A DNA stretch of 8,051 nt from Gammaproteobacteria bacterium (GTDB taxonomy: Bacteria; Bacillota_I; Bacilli_A; Izemoplasmatales; UBA1188). The notes beneath the pieces were generated by a model. It was not told the origin of the DNA, searched no databases, and saw nothing but the letters and a program-made list of their open reading frames with translations. Shown here piece by piece: positions 6,266-8,051 of this stretch. The first letter of the stretch is position 1. Each line of letters opens with the position of its first letter. The translations under genes were made by a program, and so were the position numbers. The stretch spans positions 1 to 8,051 of the forward strand of contig JAILNJ010000115.1 in the NCBI GenBank assembly GCA_024691665.1, written 5' to 3'.

Positions 6266-7912
6266 TTATGCTGGAATATCCCCATTAGGATTGTCAATTG
6301 AATAAGCAATGTTAGTTAAGTGGTCGCCTATTCTTTCTAATTCAGTCAAAACGTTTAAGTATGCAGAAGTAAGTTCTTGAGAACATGCATTTGTTTTTAT
6401 TCTTGAAAAATGCTTATCAGAAAGTATCTTTTTCAAGTTATCAGTTTCATCCTCCAATTCATGGACTTTCTTTAATTTTGATATATCGTTGTTTTCAAAA
6501 ACATTGCTGGTTTCATCAAACATTTCACATATAACTTCATTGAAACCACCTAATTCACTTTTTGCCGCTTCACTAAAGAAGAGTTCTTTAGAATCTAGAT
6601 CATTCTTTTCTTCATAGAAGTTGAAGGCATGGTCACCTATTCTTTCAATGTCGTTAATAACATGAAAATACGCACCTACTTCACGTTCATGACTCAAACT
6701 AACTTTTGTGGATAACTTGATAAGAAAGTCAGTAATCTTTTGATTTAAATAATCGATTTGACTTTCTTTCATGGCGATTTGTTTATCAAAAGAGTTATCA
6801 TTCAAAAGCATTTTTTTCATGCTATCAAGATAGTTTTCTTTAGAAAGAGTAAACATATTCATTATTTCTTTTTTCACTTGAGAAAGTGCAACACTCGGGA
6901 CGCTTAGTAACTTATCATCAATAAAGTGAACAGCGTTTATCATGCTTTCTTCCTTCTTATTCTTGATTACTTTACAACCAATTTTAATTGCAGGTTTAAG
7001 TAAAGGTAATAAAAGAGGCATGAAAACTAGGTTATAGAAAACAATAAACAAAGCAATTGGGAGTTCGTCACTACCATTGATTGCAAAGACATGCATTGCG
7101 TTTGCTATTGGTTGATTTAAGAAAGTTAAAATCAAAACCATCAATAATGAAGTAAGTAATCTAAGAGAGAACATAATAATTGCTGCCCTTTTTCCTTCAA
7201 CAGATCCATTAAGTGAGACAATTACCGTAGTAATAACTGTGCCAAGAGTTGCACCTAAAGCAAGGAATAATCCACTAGACAAATCCAAAGCTCCACTACC
7301 AACCATAGCAATAACAATGGAATTAACTGCACTACTTGACTGTATTAAGCCTGTGATGATTACACCAAATAAGAAAAATAATGGTCCAAAATTAATCGAA
7401 GAGAATAAAGTTTGACATGCACTTGTGATATCTGGGTTTTTAAAAGCATCTTTCATGACTGCTAAACCAAAGAATAATAAACCTAAACCACAGATGATCT
7501 CACCAATATTAACAATCTTTTCGTTGGCGAAAAACGTCATTACTATTCCGATAAAACAGAAAATCAAAAAATAAACAGAAATCGATAAAGATGAAAAAGA
7601 GGCAATGATACCAGTAATTGTTGTACCGATATAAGCACCAAGCATAATTGCTAAACCCTGATAAAGAGTTAAAGCTCCAGTATCAATAAAGCCCACTACC
7701 ATTGCATTAGAGGCATCACTAGATTGAATTGCCATTGTGATAACTGCGCCAATACCCATATTTGCAAATGGCTTATTTTCTGTTCTTTTAAAAAAGTTTT
7801 TAACTTTAACAGAAATGCTTTTTTTCATTCCATTCGACATCATTCTCATACCTACCAATAATACGGTTACACCGACTAAAAGGTAGATTATCGATTTGAT
7901 TAATTCGTTCAT
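6266..7912 (-). CDS. Na+/phosphate-cotransporter-family membrane protein with C-terminal PhoU-like domain
   Basis: PNaS-type inner-membrane transporter (the NptA/YjbB group), 548 residues. The first about 315 residues are hydrophobic and contain the family's inverted repeat: QSSDASN (63-69) with LGAYIGTTIT (91-100), and QSSSAVN (191-197) with LGATLGTVIT (219-228). A basic stretch (about 310-322) leads to a cytoplasmic helical domain with two PhoU-type ERIGDH motifs (423-428 and 526-531). The family moves phosphate with sodium; some members export it, so direction is not certain. The first QSS motif has Asp66 where I expect Ser, while the second is canonical. GGGG 8 bases before the ATG supports the start at 7912. 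It converges on the lysR-type gene with a shared terminator. Its first 17 bases and leader are duplicated in inverted orientation at the window's right end. Confidence 0.9.
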   Translation of the reverse strand: MNELIKSIIYLLVGVTVLLVGMRMMSNGMKKSISVKVKNFFKRTENKPFANMGIGAVITMAIQSSDASNAMVVGFIDTGALTLYQGLAIMLGAYIGTTITGIIASFSSLSISVYFLIFCFIGIVMTFFANEKIVNIGEIICGLGLLFFGLAVMKDAFKNPDITSACQTLFSSINFGPLFFLFGVIITGLIQSSSAVNSIVIAMVGSGALDLSSGLFLALGATLGTVITTVIVSLNGSVEGKRAAIIMFSLRLLTSLLMVLILTFLNQPIANAMHVFAINGSDELPIALFIVFYNLVFMPLLLPLLKPAIKIGCKVIKNKKEESMINAVHFIDDKLLSVPSVALSQVKKEIMNMFTLSKENYLDSMKKMLLNDNSFDKQIAMKESQIDYLNQKITDFLIKLSTKVSLSHEREVGAYFHVINDIERIGDHAFNFYEEKNDLDSKELFFSEAAKSELGGFNEVICEMFDETSNVFENNDISKLKKVHELEDETDNLKKILSDKHFSRIKTNACSQELTSAYLNVLTELERIGDHLTNIAYSIDNPNGDIPA

Positions 7913-7939
7913 TATTGTTACCCCATCCTGAATAATTAT
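7896..7939 (-). repeat. Left arm of a 44-bp perfect inverted repeat over the transporter start
   Basis: This arm covers the first 17 coding bases of the transporter gene, its ATG, ribosome-binding site (AGGATGGGG) and part of the leader. It is identical, base for base, to the reverse complement of 8008-8051. After a 6-base block that differs at five positions, the match resumes for nine bases (7946-7954 against 7993-8001). Confidence 0.95.
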
Positions 7940-8007
7940 TGTTGATTTTTATTTAAAAGTAAATAATATATATTTTTTAATTAATATAAAGCAAATAAAA
8001 AGGACTG
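7940..8007. promoter_or_regulatory. 68-bp spacer between the inverted-repeat arms, probable promoter region
   Basis: Almost pure A/T. On the minus strand TTGCTT (7994-7989) is followed about 18-20 bases on by TATATA/TATATT, a weak promoter candidate for the transporter. On the plus strand TTGATT (7942-7947) is followed at 16 bases by TAATAT, a weak candidate reading toward the window end. Neither stands out from the A/T background. Confidence 0.3.
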
Positions 8008-8009
8008 AT
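7997..8009 (+). repeat. 13-mer shared with the lysR terminator (6130-6142)
   Basis: AAAAAGGACTGAT here repeats exactly, in the same orientation, the left half of the terminator at 6130-6142, so a direct copy lies on each side of the transporter gene. With two mismatches the likeness extends by TTAT (6130-6148 against 7997-8015). Here it does not form a terminator hairpin, because the right half is replaced by the right inverted-repeat arm. Confidence 0.7.
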
Positions 8010-8051
8010 AATTATTCAGGATGGGGTAACAATAATGAACGAATTAATCAA
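8008..8051 (+). repeat. Right arm of the 44-bp perfect inverted repeat, reaching the window end
   Basis: Exact reverse complement of 7896-7939. The identity is still unbroken at the last base, so the true arm may be longer. It places a ribosome-binding site and ATG of the transporter type on the plus strand, facing out of the window. Confidence 0.95.
8035..8051 (+). CDS. First codons of a possible second transporter copy, divergent, cut by window edge
   Basis: ATG at 8035-8037 opens MNELI and the start of a lysine codon, identical to the beginning of the transporter on the other strand. GGATGGGG stands 8 bases upstream. Only 17 bases are visible, so a full gene beyond the edge is inference. 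The alternatives are a short inverted repeat or a fold-back artefact. Confidence 0.35.

Noticed and set aside
1..8051. Alternative genetic code (UGA as tryptophan, as in Mollicutes)
   Set aside because: The tryptophans checked are TGG, and the full-length frames are complete under the standard bacterial code. The lack of TGA stops in so few genes is not evidence by itself.

Overview
The window is AT-rich DNA with compact gene packing. TGG encodes every tryptophan I checked, the complete genes end in TAA or TAG, and the promoters and Shine-Dalgarno sites look like those of Bacillota. PurA is of the GDEGKGR/EAQLG type and PurB is a 483-residue enzyme resembling the eukaryotic one. I associate both with gut Clostridia and Erysipelotrichia-like Bacilli. 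The first gene resembles the PHP-degenerate DnaE of Bacilli. The likely source is an uncultured low-GC host-associated Bacillota. That placement is inference, and no marker here fixes the order or genus.

Layout. The left end (1-536, minus) is the start of a DNA polymerase III alpha subunit gene that runs off the window. It has its own promoter with almost no untranslated leader. Next, on the same strand, is a nucleotide operon read right to left: purA (adenylosuccinate synthetase), purB (adenylosuccinate lyase) and pyrG (CTP synthase), closed by a hairpin terminator at 619-650. PurA and PurB carry out the two steps from IMP to AMP, and PyrG makes CTP from UTP, so the operon supplies adenine and cytosine nucleotides just upstream of a replicative polymerase gene. 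A 27-codon open frame (5046-5129, minus) precedes purA. It has its own ribosome-binding site, and its stop lies in the purA ribosome-binding site.

A LysR-type regulator (5243-6127, plus) diverges from the operon. Its promoter (TTGATT-17-TATAAT) lies back to back with the best purA -10 candidate, and a 7+7 bp dyad sits at its predicted transcription start. The regulator converges on a Na+/phosphate-cotransporter-family gene with a C-terminal PhoU-like domain (6266-7912, minus), and the two share a bidirectional terminator at 6131-6158.

The right end is the most unusual part. The first 17 bases of the transporter gene and 27 bases of its leader are repeated perfectly in inverted orientation as the last 44 bases of the window. 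A second ATG therefore begins on the plus strand at 8035. This could be a divergent paralogue, an invertible segment, or a fold-back artefact at a contig end. The window stops inside the repeat, so the sequence alone cannot decide.

I see no tRNA, rRNA, CRISPR array, insertion sequence or recombinase gene, and no obviously new multi-gene system. The candidates for novelty are the purA leader frame, the overlapping purA/lysR control region and the terminal inverted repeat.
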